Origin: Flabesymbios commensalis
Taxonomy: Eukaryota; Annelida; Polychaeta; Terebellida; Flabelligeridae
Reading direction: 5' to 3'
NCBI GenBank assembly: GCA_964017125.1
Contig: OZ024902.1
Coordinates: 38,553,836-38,617,835, forward strand
DNA length: 64,000 nucleotides
Positions within the stretch are counted from its first letter, which is position 1. Each line of letters opens with the position of its first letter. Below, one piece after another: positions 1-13,600 of this stretch. A program made the translations under genes and the position numbers. The notes under the pieces are model-generated. The model saw nothing but the letters and a program-made list of their open reading frames with translations. It had not been told where the DNA came from and ran no database searches.

Positions 1-1348
1 ACCTCGACGGGATCAATCATGCTATCACCACAGTACAACGTCAGCCAAACGTTAGACCAGAGGAAAACACATAATTTACTACCGCCGTGCAAAGACAAAC
101 AGCAGTAACTGCTCACTTTCAAGAACGCAGTTACTGCTGTTTGTCACTGTAATGTAGCAAAACAAATGACATAGGATTCTGATGATTATTTTCTATGATA
201 ACATGAAACTTCTAGTGCGTAATATATATAGTATGTAATCATTGCCATTTGTAAAGCTGTGCCCCAAAAATCCGGTGCGCGGACGACCGATTGCGCAATG
301 AATTATTGCGTCATTGTTTGATCAATTATTTTTATATTATTCTATAGTGGCAGATTTACATCTCATTGGAATAATGCCTTAACGTGGGGATTAAAACCCT
401 GTCTTTATAGGTAAATTTATCAATTAAATAAGGCTACCCTCACATTTTTCATGAAATTGTTGGTCTCAGCGTACACTGTCCAACAGCATAGAAAACCACA
501 GCTTTTCCTATGCTGTCCAGCTCTTACGCTGAACCATGCAGTTCACGTCAAGCTCGGACAAGAAAGACACAAGACGTTAACACAATGTTGGTTTAAGGTT
601 GCTCCAACATCGTGTCCGCTGGGACGTCACTATGTATATTCCAGAAAATCTGTAATAAAGGATACGTCATGCATAGTCGCAACTATTTTTTTTCCATTAT
701 TTCTGACTCTCATGGGAAAACATTTTATATATCTCACATTTTAGAAAGATGCCTTGACCAAGAGGTGGGACGAGCCAATGTGTGCTTAACACGGCATGTA
801 AAATGTGGTTAGCAATAGCTGAACGATGGCCACACTGTCTGATTGTGGAGTTTGTCCAAACTAGTAATATGCGACCACAGATCATTCATAATTATATACA
901 TATGAATGATATCTGGTCTGACTTCTTCTGTCACTTTGTAAATCCTGCGCTGGAGATATGATTAGTTCTCTAGTTCCATGTGTAGTTCCATGTATTCAGG
1001 TGTCTGCTTATATATACTTGAAGTTGAGTAAGGCTTCCTCGCTCCCTCCCTCCATATTAAAATTTGTAATAATTTGATTGTGGTACCGAATTAGGGTGTA
1101 CAGAGCTAGCCTATATGAAAATGACATAGCAATCCGTCTGAATAGTGATCTCACAGGAATCGGATTTGCAAATACGTTAAGCCCTTTATCGTATTTATAG
1201 ATATTTATACTATAAATCTGTGCAGTCGCTGTGAATTACAAATACCAATAGATAAATGCTTCCGGAGTGGCACATGGATGCAGTTGAATCATTAGCATAC
1301 ATTACGAGGTGACCCACAATAATCAGGCTTTTGTCAACGGAATAATAG
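1..1348. other. Unassigned left flank without a gene
   Basis: No open frame here has a recognisable domain; the longest frames (under 100 codons) are short and overlap on both strands, as expected by chance. The stretch holds a perfect hairpin at 94..145 and, around 575..626, a remnant of the palindromic MITE family described at 9677..9784 (an AATGTTGG half followed by the end motif TGTCCGCTGGGA). Otherwise I see only AT-rich sequence. Confidence 0.6.
94..145. repeat. Perfect 19-bp inverted repeat with 14-nt loop
   Basis: Bases 94..112 (GACAAACAGCAGTAACTGC) are exactly complementary to 127..145. A transcript in either direction would fold into a 19-bp stem with a 14-nt loop. It could be a small palindromic MITE or an unusually perfect RNA hairpin. 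I did not find another copy in the window, which argues slightly against a common MITE. Confidence 0.75.
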
Positions 1349-1350
1349 TA

Positions 1351-4300
1351 CAGGAATTTTGATGGAAGCAAGTTGGTACGTCCAGTTTTTGGCCGCCATC
1401 TTGGTTTTCAAAATGGCCGCCATATGAGACCTATATTCAGCAATATCTCGAAAAGGAAGACACTTGGAGAGCTCATAACAAGCTGATTTTCTCATGAAAG
1501 AACCCTAGAGGTATCTAGATTAACATAGTAAACGTTCTAGAAAATCCTTCTCATGCACTTTGACATATTAAAGATGGCGTCCAAGATGGCCGCCAGCGTA
1601 TAGTCATACTTGATAAATAGCGTAAAATGGTCGATTTTAGCTCGATTTCCTTTTGTAATATCCCATATCAAATATTTTCGTGGTCACTAACGTTATATAA
1701 ACTACCACCAGTAATTTTGGAAGCATATTTAACCCTTTTATCCCAAGAGGCTTTTTAGCGAACGCCTCTGTAATCTCTATAGGGACAACATTATTATATA
1801 TAATCAATTAATTAAATATTAATGGTGATGTATATTGGTGTCAGTAATACTATATTAAAGGCATATTAAAGGCCCGCTTATATTGGTTACTTAATTTGTA
1901 TTTCTAGTTATTCAAGATGGCGTCCATGATGACTGCCAGTGTATGGGCAGCTTTAAGAAATTGTGTAAATTCTTCACGTTTATATCAATTTCAACTAGTT
2001 TTATGGTCTGTGAGTCCATCTAAACAACTCCCAGACAACGTTAGGCAATATTAAGCACATTAACATGAGAATTTTCAATTAACGACATAAAATATTCAAA
2101 ATGTAATTGGTGAATCACTTAGCCCTTAAACCTTTACAGCTGTTTTTCGGGTGTGAAACTGATTTATATATTTTTTTCGTAAATTGATAGATTTTAGCTC
2201 AATTTTCTTTTGTAATGGACCATTTCAAATAGTTTCGTGATCAGTAAATCTATATGGACTACCCCCATCTATTTTGAAAACATATTTAACCCTTTTATCC
2301 CGAGAGGCTTTTTAGCTAACGCTTTTGTAATCTTTATTGGGACAACTTTATTATTTATAATAAATTAATTCAGTATTAATGATGTATCGGTGTCAGTAAT
2401 ATAGTTATAGTGAAGTCACACTGATTGGTCAATTGATTTGTATTTTTAGTTGTTCGAAATGTGGTCCAAGATGGCTGCCAGAGTATGGGCAGATTTAGGA
2501 ATTTGTGCAAATTCATCAATTTCAGCTCAATTTTCTTCTTTTTTTGTAATACATCATTTTAACTAGTTTTATGGTCTGTAAGCTCATCTAAACTACTCCC
2601 AGACAATGTTGAGCAATATTTAACACATTGACATGAGAGTTTTAAATTTGGCGACAAAAAACACCCAAAAATGTAATTGGTGAACCACATGGCTCATACA
2701 CTTTTACAGCTGTTTTCTAGGTGTGAAACTGAATTGTGTTGGACAGATCATTTGATGATATATTGCATGTAAGTGTGATGTTTTCTGTGTGAACCACGTA
2801 TTGTCAGTGTATCCGCCTGGTAATAATGTCACCATACACATACTGAATCACAAAAATTATCAGTGATACATGTAACTTTAACGGATATACAGGTGCTTTA
2901 ATGCATGCACTGGTACGTCGACGTCAATCAATTGCGCTGGAAAGGTGGTGTATTTATAATGACAGTGTATATAGGGCTCTTGTATGAAAACTATTTTAGA
3001 GAGGAGTCTTAAATGGTACAGGGCTGCATGATATTTTTTTTCAAATCGACCAAAAAAATCAGCTGCTTCTGCAGGCTTAGAACTGACTGTGTTGTATATC
3101 GGAAACGGCGTGTTGTGGTGCAAGTGACAATTAGTAGCTTTTATACTCCATCGGTGAAAACTGGATGGCAGCGATGATTTATTTAGATCGGCTGTGTATT
3201 CGTAGACTGGAGGTAGGCATATGATGTTTGTATCTATGCAATCACAATTCCATAGGAATTCTGTGCGCCATTGAAGCAGTACCATATGAAATGAAGATTG
3301 CCATAAAACTAACCATACTACTGATGGTGACCAGAATAGGAGAGTTGCAGCCTTGTGTGACCATGCAATGAGTTTGCATAGGGCAAGGGTATTTGGGCGA
3401 ATAAATAACCGGCCCCTTTGACCAGCCAAAACAAAATGCTATCAGATAGTTCTTCAGCATATTATAAATGCTCATTATAACTAATCAGGCATTTTTATTG
3501 GAACTAATATAAGTGTCCTGCTTCTCAGCAGTAAATTTTTTTGCAAATATCAAATATTTAGCTGGTGATCATACCGCTGATGATCATTCCTGTGGGTTTG
3601 TTCTGTATCCTGGGACTGCTCTTGGCTCTGACCATAGAGTTAACTCTATGCTCTGACTAATCTACGCAGTTTTGGAATAGAATCATTTGGGAAAACCACC
3701 GGCATTCAACCGCAAAAAACTACTTGCTTTCCATGTCAGCTCCCTGTTTTCCTATCTAAGACACTTCCCGTTCACTCATCCACAAAAGATGCATTACTGC
3801 CCATGCTGTTGTGTTCACCGGAAGACCGTGAGCTTGTTGTTTGATCAGAAATATCCTCTATGGTTTATTTTCAGCCTCTATATCATCCGAAATGTCCATA
3901 AAGTAAGTATGATAGTGAAAGTAGACAGATTTAAGTACAGTAGCCCATAAAGGTACATCTAAGAGCCCCTGAGGATCATTTGCACTAAATTGGGTATTAA
4001 TTTATCAAGTATTTTCTATCAATTGACCCGTATCTAGGACCTTTGTCACACAATATCCCTATAGACACTGTCATTATATCTAAGCGATAAGGTATCGGCC
4101 AAGGATACTGTGACATGTAAGAGAACATGAATCATTTTCACACCCGAAAAACAGTTCGAAAGGTTTATTGGCTAAGTGGTTCACCAACTACATTTTGGAT
4201 GTTTTATGTCGCTAATTGAAAATCCTCATGTTAAGGTGCTAAATATTGCTTAACGTTGTCTGGGAGTAGTTTAGATGAACTCACAGACCATAAAACTAGT

Positions 4301-4954
4301 TGAAATGATGTACTACAAGATAAATTTGATAAAAAATTGAAAAAATTACACAATTTCTGAAATCTGCCCATACACTGGCAGCCATATTGGACGCCATCTT
4401 GAATAACTAAAAATACAAATCAATTTACCAATAAGCGTGCTTTTAATATAGCTATATTACTGAAACCAATATACATCACCATTAATACCTTATTAATTGA
4501 TTATAAATAATAATATTGTCCCGATAAAAATTACAGGGGCGTTTGCTAAAAAAGCCTCTTGGGATAAAAGGGTTAAATATGTTTTCAAAATTGCTGGGGG
4601 TAGTCTATATAGCTTTACTGGCCACAAAACTATTCGAAATGGTGTATTACAAAAGAAAATCCAGCTAAAATCGATCATTTTACGCTATTTATCAAATATG
4701 ACTATAAGCTGGCGACCAACTTGGACGCCATCTTGAATATGTCAGAGTGCATGAGAAGGATTTTCTAGAACGTTTACTGTGTTAATCTAGATACCTTTAG
4801 GGTTCTTTCATGAAAAAATCAGCTTGTTACGAGCTCTCTAATTGTCTTCCTTTATGAAATATTACTGAATATAGGTCCTAAGTGGCGGCCATTTTGAAAA
4901 CCAAGATGGCGGCCAAAATGTGGACGTACCAACTTGCTTCCATCGAAATTCCTG
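1351..4954. mobile_element. Foldback-like DNA element 1 with long, internally repeated terminal inverted repeats
   Basis: The left arm (about 1351..2760) and right arm (about 4105..4954, inverted) share the same order of motifs: the end CAGGAATTTYGATGGAAGC, the ATGGCGGCC blocks, a TCTAGATTAACA-type segment, and the TTTAACCCTTTTATCCC segment. The left arm contains the inner part twice in tandem (about 1600..2160 and 2160..2740). Ends read TA-CAGG...CCTG-TA, which fits a TA target duplication. The centre (2760..4105) has no recognisable transposase, so this looks non-autonomous. Long inverted ends built of subrepeats are typical of Foldback-class elements. The family assignment is inference. 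Confidence 0.7.
2878..3429 (-). other. Open frame of unknown meaning inside foldback element 1
   Basis: A 183-codon frame lies in the central part of the foldback-like element. The predicted protein has no motif I recognise: no DDE or HUH signature, no zinc finger, no clear membrane pattern, and a scattered composition typical of non-coding translation. It is listed only because it is the longest frame between the two arms and would be the place to look for a degraded element-encoded protein. I lean towards chance. Confidence 0.15.
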
Positions 4955-5220
4955 TAGAGCGATATCTTAACTATTTGTGTGCCAAAATTCACAATTTTAT
5001 CCAGAAGTGCACACCCTATTACCTTAGAGCCCCCACTATAATGCGGACTTGAGTTTCGAGGGTTTTTGCTGGTTTGTTGACCGTTTTTATATCTCTATGG
5101 AAGGACTACACACGCAATGTATATCCAGATTATGGCAGTATCTGCTGATGATATTTGCCTGCACAAATGCACACACGCTTTTAAGGCAAATATCAGATGT
5201 ACCGCCGGCCCAGCGGAGTA

Positions 5221-5535
5221 ATGAAATGAATCGGGCTTTAGGCCACCTTTGTGCACCTATAGGCTAAACTGGGCCAGGAGAACCTCCTGAGGATGGTGAG
5301 ATGATTGAGATGACACTGTCCTCCAGACACAAGATTCGAAATTCGAACCCTGGTGGTCTGAGGCCGAGCACGCTACCTCTCGGTCACGGAGGCTCCCCAC
5401 AATACTGACTTTCACACGTGGATGGGGAAGAAACATTTTTTGTTTCTTTCAAACCGCCGAGACCGGGAACCGAGCCCCGGACTCTGGCGTGAAAGGCAGC
5501 GGTGCTAACCACAACCCTAGGGCCCCCGCCCCCCT
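5221..5535 (-). mobile_element. Composite tRNA-derived SINE, full length, copy 1
   Basis: This is in reverse orientation, and closely matches 37682..37992. Read on the minus strand it starts GGCGGGGGCCCTAGGG, followed by an A-box-like TAGTGGTTAGCACCGCTG and a B-box-like GGTTCCCGG. It then has a second A/B-box pair (GACCGAGAGGTAGCGTG; TTCGAATCC-like) and ends in ATTCATTTCATTNNTT without a long poly(A). Short flanking repeats GCGGAGT (5213..5219 and 5536..5542) are a probable target duplication. Two pol III promoter-like modules in one body suggest a dimeric SINE. Confidence 0.8.
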
Positions 5536-5646
5536 GCGGAGTGAATCACTAAAATCCAGCCGGATTATAGACATTATACGCAGGTCTTCATGGAAATGTC
5601 ACATGTATCGCTAACCAGCCAGGTGGATCACTACCCCCCCCCCCCC

Positions 5647-5722
5647 AATGTTGGACCAATGTCGAAGACGTTGGACCGACATTGTATAAATGTTATACAA
5701 AAGTTTTGTGTTTACTGAGGAC
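5647..5722. mobile_element. Palindromic MITE, partial copy
   Basis: It contains the core CCAATGTCGAAGACGTTGG and the right arm CATTGTATAAATGTTATAC followed by TTTTGTGTTTACTG. The left arm is replaced by a run of C. It belongs to the same family as 43265..43372. Confidence 0.65.
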
Positions 5723-5801
5723 TCCACCCCTCCTGAACTCTTGCTCCTCCGGGTAAATTGATTCTGGGGTCTGAAGATCAAGCCACCAGAGGCGTGCCGT
5801 T

Positions 5802-5881
5802 CAGCCAACGTTAGCCCAGTGTCGTAGACGGTGGGCCAACATGAAAGCAACATCGTCTCAATACATCGTGTCTGTTGGGGA
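5802..5881. mobile_element. Palindromic MITE, partial copy (GTCGTAGAC subtype)
   Basis: It holds CCAACGTTAGCCCAGTG, GTCGTAGACGGTGGGCC and the end motif GTGTCTGTTGGGG. The right half matches 9677..9784, while the left arm is missing. Confidence 0.55.
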
Positions 5882-6274
5882 GGCGGTGTGCGTGCAATTG
5901 ACAAAGTGATAAAACAGGTCGCGTCTCACAGACGGGGTTGAGCACACCTTGGCGCGCTACTAAGTACGACCACTTAGTCAAGAGGCCTCCTTCTGCAAAT
6001 GTGAGAACTCTGAAATATGTTGCCATGGAAACCAGCAGTAATAAGAGAAGAGAAGTGGTTGGTACAATGGACCACTTTGCAGTGAGGGTGTCATTTTTAA
6101 CATGTTTTCTCGAGAAAGTCCAGCAGAAAGAGGACGGCCATTGACTACGGTAGTTATGTTATTGTAATTTGATGGCAGCAAGTTAACTTTGATAAACGGG
6201 TCATGATTTACCTTAGTGCGGAAGATTGGTTGATTTGGACAATTAATATAGTGTGTTTTCAATTCACAACCTGA

Positions 6275-6345
6275 ATTATATGAATGAATAAACTAATGAA
6301 TTAATAAATGAATAGATGAATAAATGAATGAATGAACGATTATCG
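6275..6345. repeat. Degenerate (AATGAATA)n microsatellite
   Basis: Alternating ATGAATAA and AATGAATG units, imperfect. It is a small relative of the long tetranucleotide block at 47110..48062. Confidence 0.8.
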
Positions 6346-9300
6346 ATTTTATGTGAGATGATAATCAACACTTCCCTTTAATATTTTATATCCCCCCCCC
6401 CTCCCCCCGAGAGCTGGCTCCGAATACCAACTGCAAAACACATCTTCGTAACTGAAGACCAGAAAATCTGTGTCCTATAATAACACTATTTATACTGATT
6501 TTGGGGGCGTGAAATCCATTTTATTTGTCAAGTTATTTTCAAGAGAGGATATTGATTCATTTTGTTTAGCCCTAAACACCAAGCTGACAATTTCAGAAAA
6601 AGTTCCTGATGTATAGTGAGGAACATTATATTAAAAATCGCATATTTTTCTGATTGTGCTTTTTTTACGGCAAAATGCTTAAAAATAGCCACGTTTTGGA
6701 TAAAAATGTTTTTATATTTGTACGGTATGCGTGAAGAAGCTCACAAAATACTATAATATGTGTAATTTATGATGGGTTAGGTCACAATGAAGTCAAATCC
6801 AAGATGGCCGCCAGTATCATTTGGTGAAGATGAACTGAAAGCGATACAAGCGAGAAATAAGGACGCAATTTAATTTCGGACATAAATGAAAGAGAAATAC
6901 GGGAATAACTGATAAAAGGGGCTCTCGGCACACTTACTGCGTGGCCATCGCAGCCGAAAATATAAAAAAGACTTCCGCAATTATATGTTCAATTTTCACA
7001 TATTATGGCCATATTGAAACGCCAAAATAAAAATACTGATTTTTGATGATTTTAGTCTGATTATGTCTCCTAGAATTTCTAAACAATTCTACAAAGGTTA
7101 ATTTTTAAAATGAAGGTTAACTATTAAGGTAATTTCATGATAAGACATTATGCAATTTGAAAAAGTCTGATCAATCTTGATCAACAACCTTCCTCGCGTA
7201 TGTACCATACCTTTATTATTTGTTACATCAACTGGGTGATTATAACGTTTCTGTGGATTCTTATGTGTTATCTATCAAGTGACGCGACATTCAGATAAGG
7301 AGCCGATGAATCCTCAGCCGACGACACAAAACGTCAGGTCAACGTCAAACCAGCGTCGGAGACCTGACGTTTCTCTGACGTGGCAGCGGCGCCGTATGAT
7401 CCCGTGATGACTCTGAATCGTAGTGACCGGGCTTCCTAATAATCCGCCAGTATATTAGGTCTGGGACTCTTGTGGGGTTTCTGTCACATCGTCATTGCAC
7501 CTGCTATGTTTTTTTCCTAAACCATAGCTCTGACAATGGTATACTTGTGACGCAGCATTCACTAACAAACTCTCATCGGAAATCAGCAGAGTGGTGTGCC
7601 TCCAATTTAAATAGGGAAGAGGTGGAAAAGAACAATGTGCCCAGCTCACCAAAATATGAATGGTGTTATTTTAAAGGAGTTACTTTAATCTTTGCGCCCA
7701 TTGATGCATCTGCGGAGCGGGAGCATTGGTTATATACTAAAACAGATCTAGCATATATTTTGATCGTTTCCTACTAAAACAGCAGAATTTATTCCATTAT
7801 AAAAGGCTTGACCTTCTGAATCTTCGAACCCAACTAGCACCTTTTTTAGAAATGTGTATCACCTTCTGGCTAAAAAAATGCTGACAACCTTTCGGCTCAT
7901 GAACAATACTTAATTACCATTAATCCTATTTTTTTGGCGATAATCAATCACATCTAAAGTACACATGCGACTGTGGGGCTTGCATAGCCCGCCAAGGAAC
8001 AGTATCTTTTATATAACTCATTTTCGTCTAAAAAAACAGCTTACCACCTTTTGGGTCATAAGCGTTGATATATCTGAACGGAAATGTAAGGTTGCTTAAA
8101 TGTCACATACCTCAGTGACATACAGTGAATGTTTAGCTGATAATGTTTCTGTTACAAAATATACATGTGTGAAAAACTGCGGTTTTTGTAACGGTATGGG
8201 CACGTTGGGCTTTGCATAATGGCATCTACTCGCAGATGTGTCTGCGCTACTCTTTTGCGATAAAAATCGCTAGCTGCGTCGCCCGACGCCCCTTAAACTG
8301 TTAAAGCTGATTGCGATTGATCATTTGCTAGTTTGTCTACAACAGGACTGCGACCGTTTAAATTGTTTTTTTTTGTAACCTTTTTCATAAAGTCGGCGAT
8401 AGCACTGCGATGGGCTGCGAGCTGTCGCAGGATGATTGGAGACGACAGATGGCACGTGACTCACCTGCACCTATATGCCCCCTATACAGAGTGGAGAAAT
8501 AGTGGATTTAGTCATAATTTAACAATATGCCACCTTTAATACCTGTTTAATCCCGAACTGGTGTGGGAGACTTGTATCATACAAAACTATACGAGCTACC
8601 GCCAAAAACGTTTTCTCCCAATTTTGACTATCAGATCTCCGCCCAGCGGCCAATAGCTCGCATACGGATGAATTAGAGGTTACAATTATATCATTGAAGT
8701 CGCAGAAGATTCGTAGTAGATTTTGGTCGGAAACTGGTTGTAATTTACTCGCAATGTCAGTGTGACTATAGGCATGGACAAATGAGCCACCGCGCAATGA
8801 TACCTCCCATGCAGCAGTTAAGATACATTTTGTACATTTTATGATGTTATATACATAGGCTACAGAATACTCGTCATCATTCTGCGATATTTTTTTGTGA
8901 AGCAGAACTTTTCAAAAGAAAAGTTCAGATTGCTTGTCATCGAGTAATATTAAGACATTATTTATTAGCTTCTAATGCTTGACTTTCAACGTAATTATCT
9001 GTGAGGAAGGATGCTTTTTTAGGCTGATAGCAAAAAATAATTAATGGAACTATCATGTTACAATCTTTTCATTGGTCTCACTATGAGATGCTACACGAAA
9101 ATGATACTGTTGTCATTAATCTCGTTTATAGCAAGCCATTGATGAAAACATTGTTCTGGTGCCACGTCAAAGGCAACAGTGTATTAACGTATTATAATTA
9201 TAAAACTGCAATCCAAGCGGCAGCTCCAAACCAGCTTTAGGTAAATGTCATAGACGTTGACCCAACATCTAGCCAGAATTGAATCAACGTTAATCCTCAT

Positions 9301-9676
9301 CAACCCTTTACCCGCTAAGTTACCTCATTTAAATTTTTACCCACCTGAAGTTGTGTCTCGTTACAGCGACCCACAACTTAATCATATTTGTCAAATTTGA
9401 AACCAAACAAAAAGATAGTAGTAAAATTGTACTAACTTTAGAACATTGTTTTTGAAACTTATGACGTTCAGATTTGCTGCGGGAAGCCTTGATCACATAC
9501 TGGTGTCCTGGCATAACATCAAAATGATTTAATTAGATTATCAAATATTTGTATTTGAATTCTCATTTTTTTATATAATCAATTAAACCGTTCAAGCTAT
9601 GGGTATTGACTTTATTTATATTCGACTTTATTTATATAACTTCTAGGTGGGTTTTATTTTCTAAATGCAGAACAAT
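6346..9676. other. Unassigned interval without a recognisable gene
   Basis: I see no supported exon. Contents noted: C-rich runs at about 6393..6408; an AAGATGGCCGCC motif at about 6803; a segment near 7010..7075 (GCCAAAATAAAA...TGATTTTAG) that recurs at about 12930..12980 and 40085..40140, so it is probably a transposon end; a small hairpin at 7330..7372 (AAACGTCAGGTC with its complement); and a CATAGACGTTGACCC remnant of the palindromic MITE family near 9250. Confidence 0.5.
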
Positions 9677-9784
9677 CCCAGCGGACACAACACGTCTGCC
9701 CTATGTTGAATCAATGTTGGTCCACCGTCTTTGACGCCGGCCCACCATTGCTCAGCTTAGAGTGAGTGTATTGTGTCTGCTGGG
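9677..9784. mobile_element. Palindromic MITE, complete copy (108 bp)
   Basis: Ends are CCCAGCGGACACAA (9677) and TTGTGTCTGCTGGG (9784), inverted. The centre holds AATGTTGGTCCACCGTC and GACGCCGGCCCACCATTG. The layout is the same as 43265..43372, but the inner arms differ, suggesting a subfamily. Confidence 0.75.
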
Positions 9785-9803
9785 GTGGTAGATATGTGAG
9801 TCT

Positions 9804-9974
9804 TCGAGATATAGATGATATGCAAACGGCATCGTTGGGAAGATGAGAACGGCTCCCCTCAGGACAAGTCACTACATCAAAGGCGAGAGCTTGATGTGGT
9901 GACGAGTGCTTAGATTAGCCCATCTCGCCTTACCCAACGATGCTGTATGTATTTTCTCGTTCGAATATCTATCT
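9804..9974. mobile_element. Second type of hairpin MITE
   Basis: The left segment GGCATCGTTGGG pairs with CCCAACGATGC near the right end, and outer AGATAT/ATCTATCT segments also pair. An inner GTCACTACATCAA pairs with TTGATGTGGTGAC. No coding content. Confidence 0.6.
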
Positions 9975-10486
9975 GAAACGCAAAATCAAATAGGCGTGGG
10001 TGCGTGATGGGCTGATCTCACCATACGTCTCGTAGTGAAAGCCAACAGCATGAGTGGGAGATGAATCAACCTGGATTGTGTGGAGGGGAAGACGAAAACC
10101 ACTGGTCGCTCAGTATTAATGACAAGTGGGGTGAAGGACTTGTCGCAATTAACAGGAATACACAGTGGTCATTACAGATCACATTGGAGTGTGTTCGGTG
10201 ATTGAAATAATACCAAAGCTGACTAGCTCCAATTTTGATGCAGCGTTGGGCCAGCGATGGGCCGTAATGAACAAATATTTGGTGGCATGTGAAGGTTGGC
10301 TTAACCTGTTAATCACTGAATGTTGTTCTGCGACACTGGCCAATGTCAACCTGAAACCAAGTGACACAAACTAGGGCTAGACTAATGGGGCCACTAATAG
10401 CTTCCAGTACGGATGTGGTGTGATGGACGTAGCCTGATTCTTATTCAATCCCAATTCCAATATAGAGTAGAAGGCAGATAAATAAT

Positions 10487-10618
10487 CATGACAAAAAACA
10501 AAACATCCCTACGCGGGCAATAAAATATGGACCCCTATCTAGTGTAGTCTGAACCAGTGTTCAGGCTACACTAGATAGGGGTCCATATTATATTGCCTGT
10601 GGGGATTTTGTTGTCATG
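10487..10618. mobile_element. Near-perfect 132-bp hairpin element
   Basis: CATGACAA at 10487 is inverted as TTGTCATG at 10611..10618. The arms pair almost completely through GGACCCCTATCTAGTGTAG and CTACACTAGATAGGGGTCC around a loop of a few bases. The near identity of the arms suggests recent origin, or pairing kept by selection or gene conversion. MITE is the simplest reading. Confidence 0.75.
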
Positions 10619-13600
10619 AATTCACATGGATTCACAGTTATATAGGCCAGTGTCCAGGCTATGTCAAGTGTAGACATACATATAATCTTTCTCTAAGTCG
10701 TCGTAGCATATCTTCCTGTATCTGGTACAAGGAAAACCTTGGCATGAGATAAAAACACAGTATCACTGTGGGTGGCCGGTGGTGTTAAATATTAAATAAA
10801 CTTAAGGTGACAGGAAGCATATCACTATACAGCATAATTCAGGAGCCATTAGTGGGCAAATTTCACAGCTTTCGGATTGAGATGTTCATTGTATGCCCAC
10901 ATAATCTGGTGATGTTTGGATTGTGCAGTGCGATCACTTGTTGCAATTTTCGCCCACGTAATCTGTCAATATTTGACTGTAGTGCGCTCACTTGTTCGAC
11001 CTCGGCTCATCATATATACTAGGGCCATTTAACTTTTGTGGAAATATGGCTTTTCATTGAATTAATGACTAAGTCGTGTCCAACGCTGTGTTGATATCCA
11101 CTGATGTGGGAGAATTTAAAATATCTAAAAATAACATAATAATTGTCAACACTTATTTTTAAAGCTCACATATATCTTTTTTTCACTCAAATCTTATTGC
11201 AGGACATATTTCTCGATATATCTCAAGAGGTCTGCCATAGTACGATCATGGCAATGTTGTCAGTTATCAGTCTAGTTATACTTTAAACTTTTTCCCGCTA
11301 ACTTATTTAAATATTCACCGCGAATCATAATTTCAAGTATGTAACAATTATTCATATTTCGATTAACTCGAGACCAATCGTGTGCTTATGAAACAGATTA
11401 AAAACGATCATAGCATAACGGGCTAAACACTACGCATATTTCCAATGATCGATGTAGAGTAACTGTAAAACATAAAAATAAACAATGGAAAACTCCATTA
11501 TTATCGATGATCAGACGCTTTATTTGTCGGACTTGTTTGTTTATGAATACATTTTGGAACGATGAAACAAATCAGATTTTTTAAAAACATTTTTTTTAGA
11601 ACTGAAACGCACAATTATCTATTATTTTTAGCAGTGTACAGAAACATAGTTATGTATATTCTTTTATGTAATATAAATTGGCAAAACTAACCTTCAAATA
11701 ACTTTTTATCTGCATTTGTGGCTTAGATCCGACATGACGGTAGACAGACTTGAATTTAAAATAATTTGAGGAAATATTTAAAAGGAACATTTAATTGTTT
11801 TTGTATGGGGAAATTCAATATGCACCCTCAGCGTTTCTTATTCACGGATCTGTGATCCTGGTAACATGAATACGGACGTTCAACGCTATCCGTGTCTCGT
11901 TACGTTGAGTCGTCGTCTTTCTTTACCAGCTACTTGGCCATAAACAGATGAGAACGAGGGCTTAAATCCCGCGGCGGTGTGATTCGACCAACACTGCTCC
12001 GCAAAGGCTTAAATGCAGTTTCTGCCTATTTGGCCTTGCACTTCAGAACACTTCTATGAGGTCATTTACTTGGTGATTGGGATGCCGCTTTTCGTGCACA
12101 TTATTCGTCACAAACCAACCATCTTGACGACAAATTTCCAGAGTTTTTACAATGTTGAAGAAAAGCCTTGATAGGCAAGCCGTATCACAGCAAGCACAAT
12201 ACTACACCGGCTTTTTATAAAACAGACTAGGCCTACATATAATAAAAGCAGACAGCGTATTTATATAGCTATAAGATCCACATTGTCAAGCATGGTTTAT
12301 GCACATGATCATAGTTAGTCATGTATTGGTGACATAGTTGTTTTTAGAAGAGTTGTTGTCATTTAAACATTGTCCAACCCAATTCCTGTGTAGTTTCTAT
12401 ATATTCTCCAGGTGGCGTTATCCTTACTGTTTCTGTAACGATGTTTTCCGGGTATACTCTTATTCATCCAATGATTCATAGTGTACCACAATCAGACTAA
12501 AATATCATAACAAAAATATATGTTTTTTTAATTTGGCTTCTTAATGTAATTCTGTTGAATTCTGTTGCCATGTCAGCTCCAACATTGTCATTATTGAACA
12601 CTCAGCATGGATTGTACTTTTTACAGCGCTTCTCATAAGCTGTAAAGTGTTATTCAGTTCCGTTTGGTTGATTCCGCTAATCATATGATGTAAACATGTC
12701 AATAGACTAGAACTGTGTAAGTTTTTTAAATTTTTGTGATGGGCATTTACCAGTTAAGCGACATATAAAGACAAAATTCCCGTTTTCTTATATCGGATAT
12801 GCATGTCAAAAAAAAGAAATACGCGAATTTAAGTCTTTAAATCTTGCTTAATTTGTAAATGCGCAAAACAAAAATTACAAAACTTTTGCAGTTCTAGTCT
12901 ATGAACATGTTTCCACCATATGGTCAAGAAGCCAAAATAAAATTACTAATTTTTATGATTTTAGCCTGAATGTGTCGCTTTAAAGGAGACCTGCTGATGA
13001 TGTGCTGGGTACGATGATACACACAATCCGTCAGACATGATATTTGCAAACAAACGGCCCGTTGACTATTCAATTTAAAATAATAACAATAGTAGTAATA
13101 ATAATAATATGGAATATCATGTATGCGGGCCAAAGGTAAACTTATTTCAGTGATCATGTAGGCCACTTCAACTTCGAGGGATGACTCTTTGACATTATTT
13201 ATTTTATTTAAACATCAACATGATTTTTTCTGGAAAATGGCATAGATACGGAATTTCAATTATAAATCAGCATCATAAAAAACAGGATTTGCAGCCTCAT
13301 TTGACGGCGCCCGCTGATAAGATGTCACCGAAAATGTTCCGCAGATACCATTGCACGTGAGTCTGCATAAATGAGCGGGGACCTGTGTGAGGCATCCATG
13401 CTTGTTATTGAGGTTGCGGCAACTCTGGACTCCCGAAGGCGAAGCTGATTAAGTAATAAATTATACCGCGCACCACCTTCTGGAGAAATCTGCTGAATTT
13501 AGTCCATGCTTCAGCTAAGGCGATAACAGGGTTAATTTCACGCCGCACTTGTCATCTGATGCTGACAATTAAAACAAATTAAATTAAAGAATGCTACAAA

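Noticed and set aside
2878-3429. Possible transposase in foldback element 1
   Set aside because: No catalytic or DNA-binding motif is visible in the 183-residue product; kept only as an unexplained frame at low confidence.
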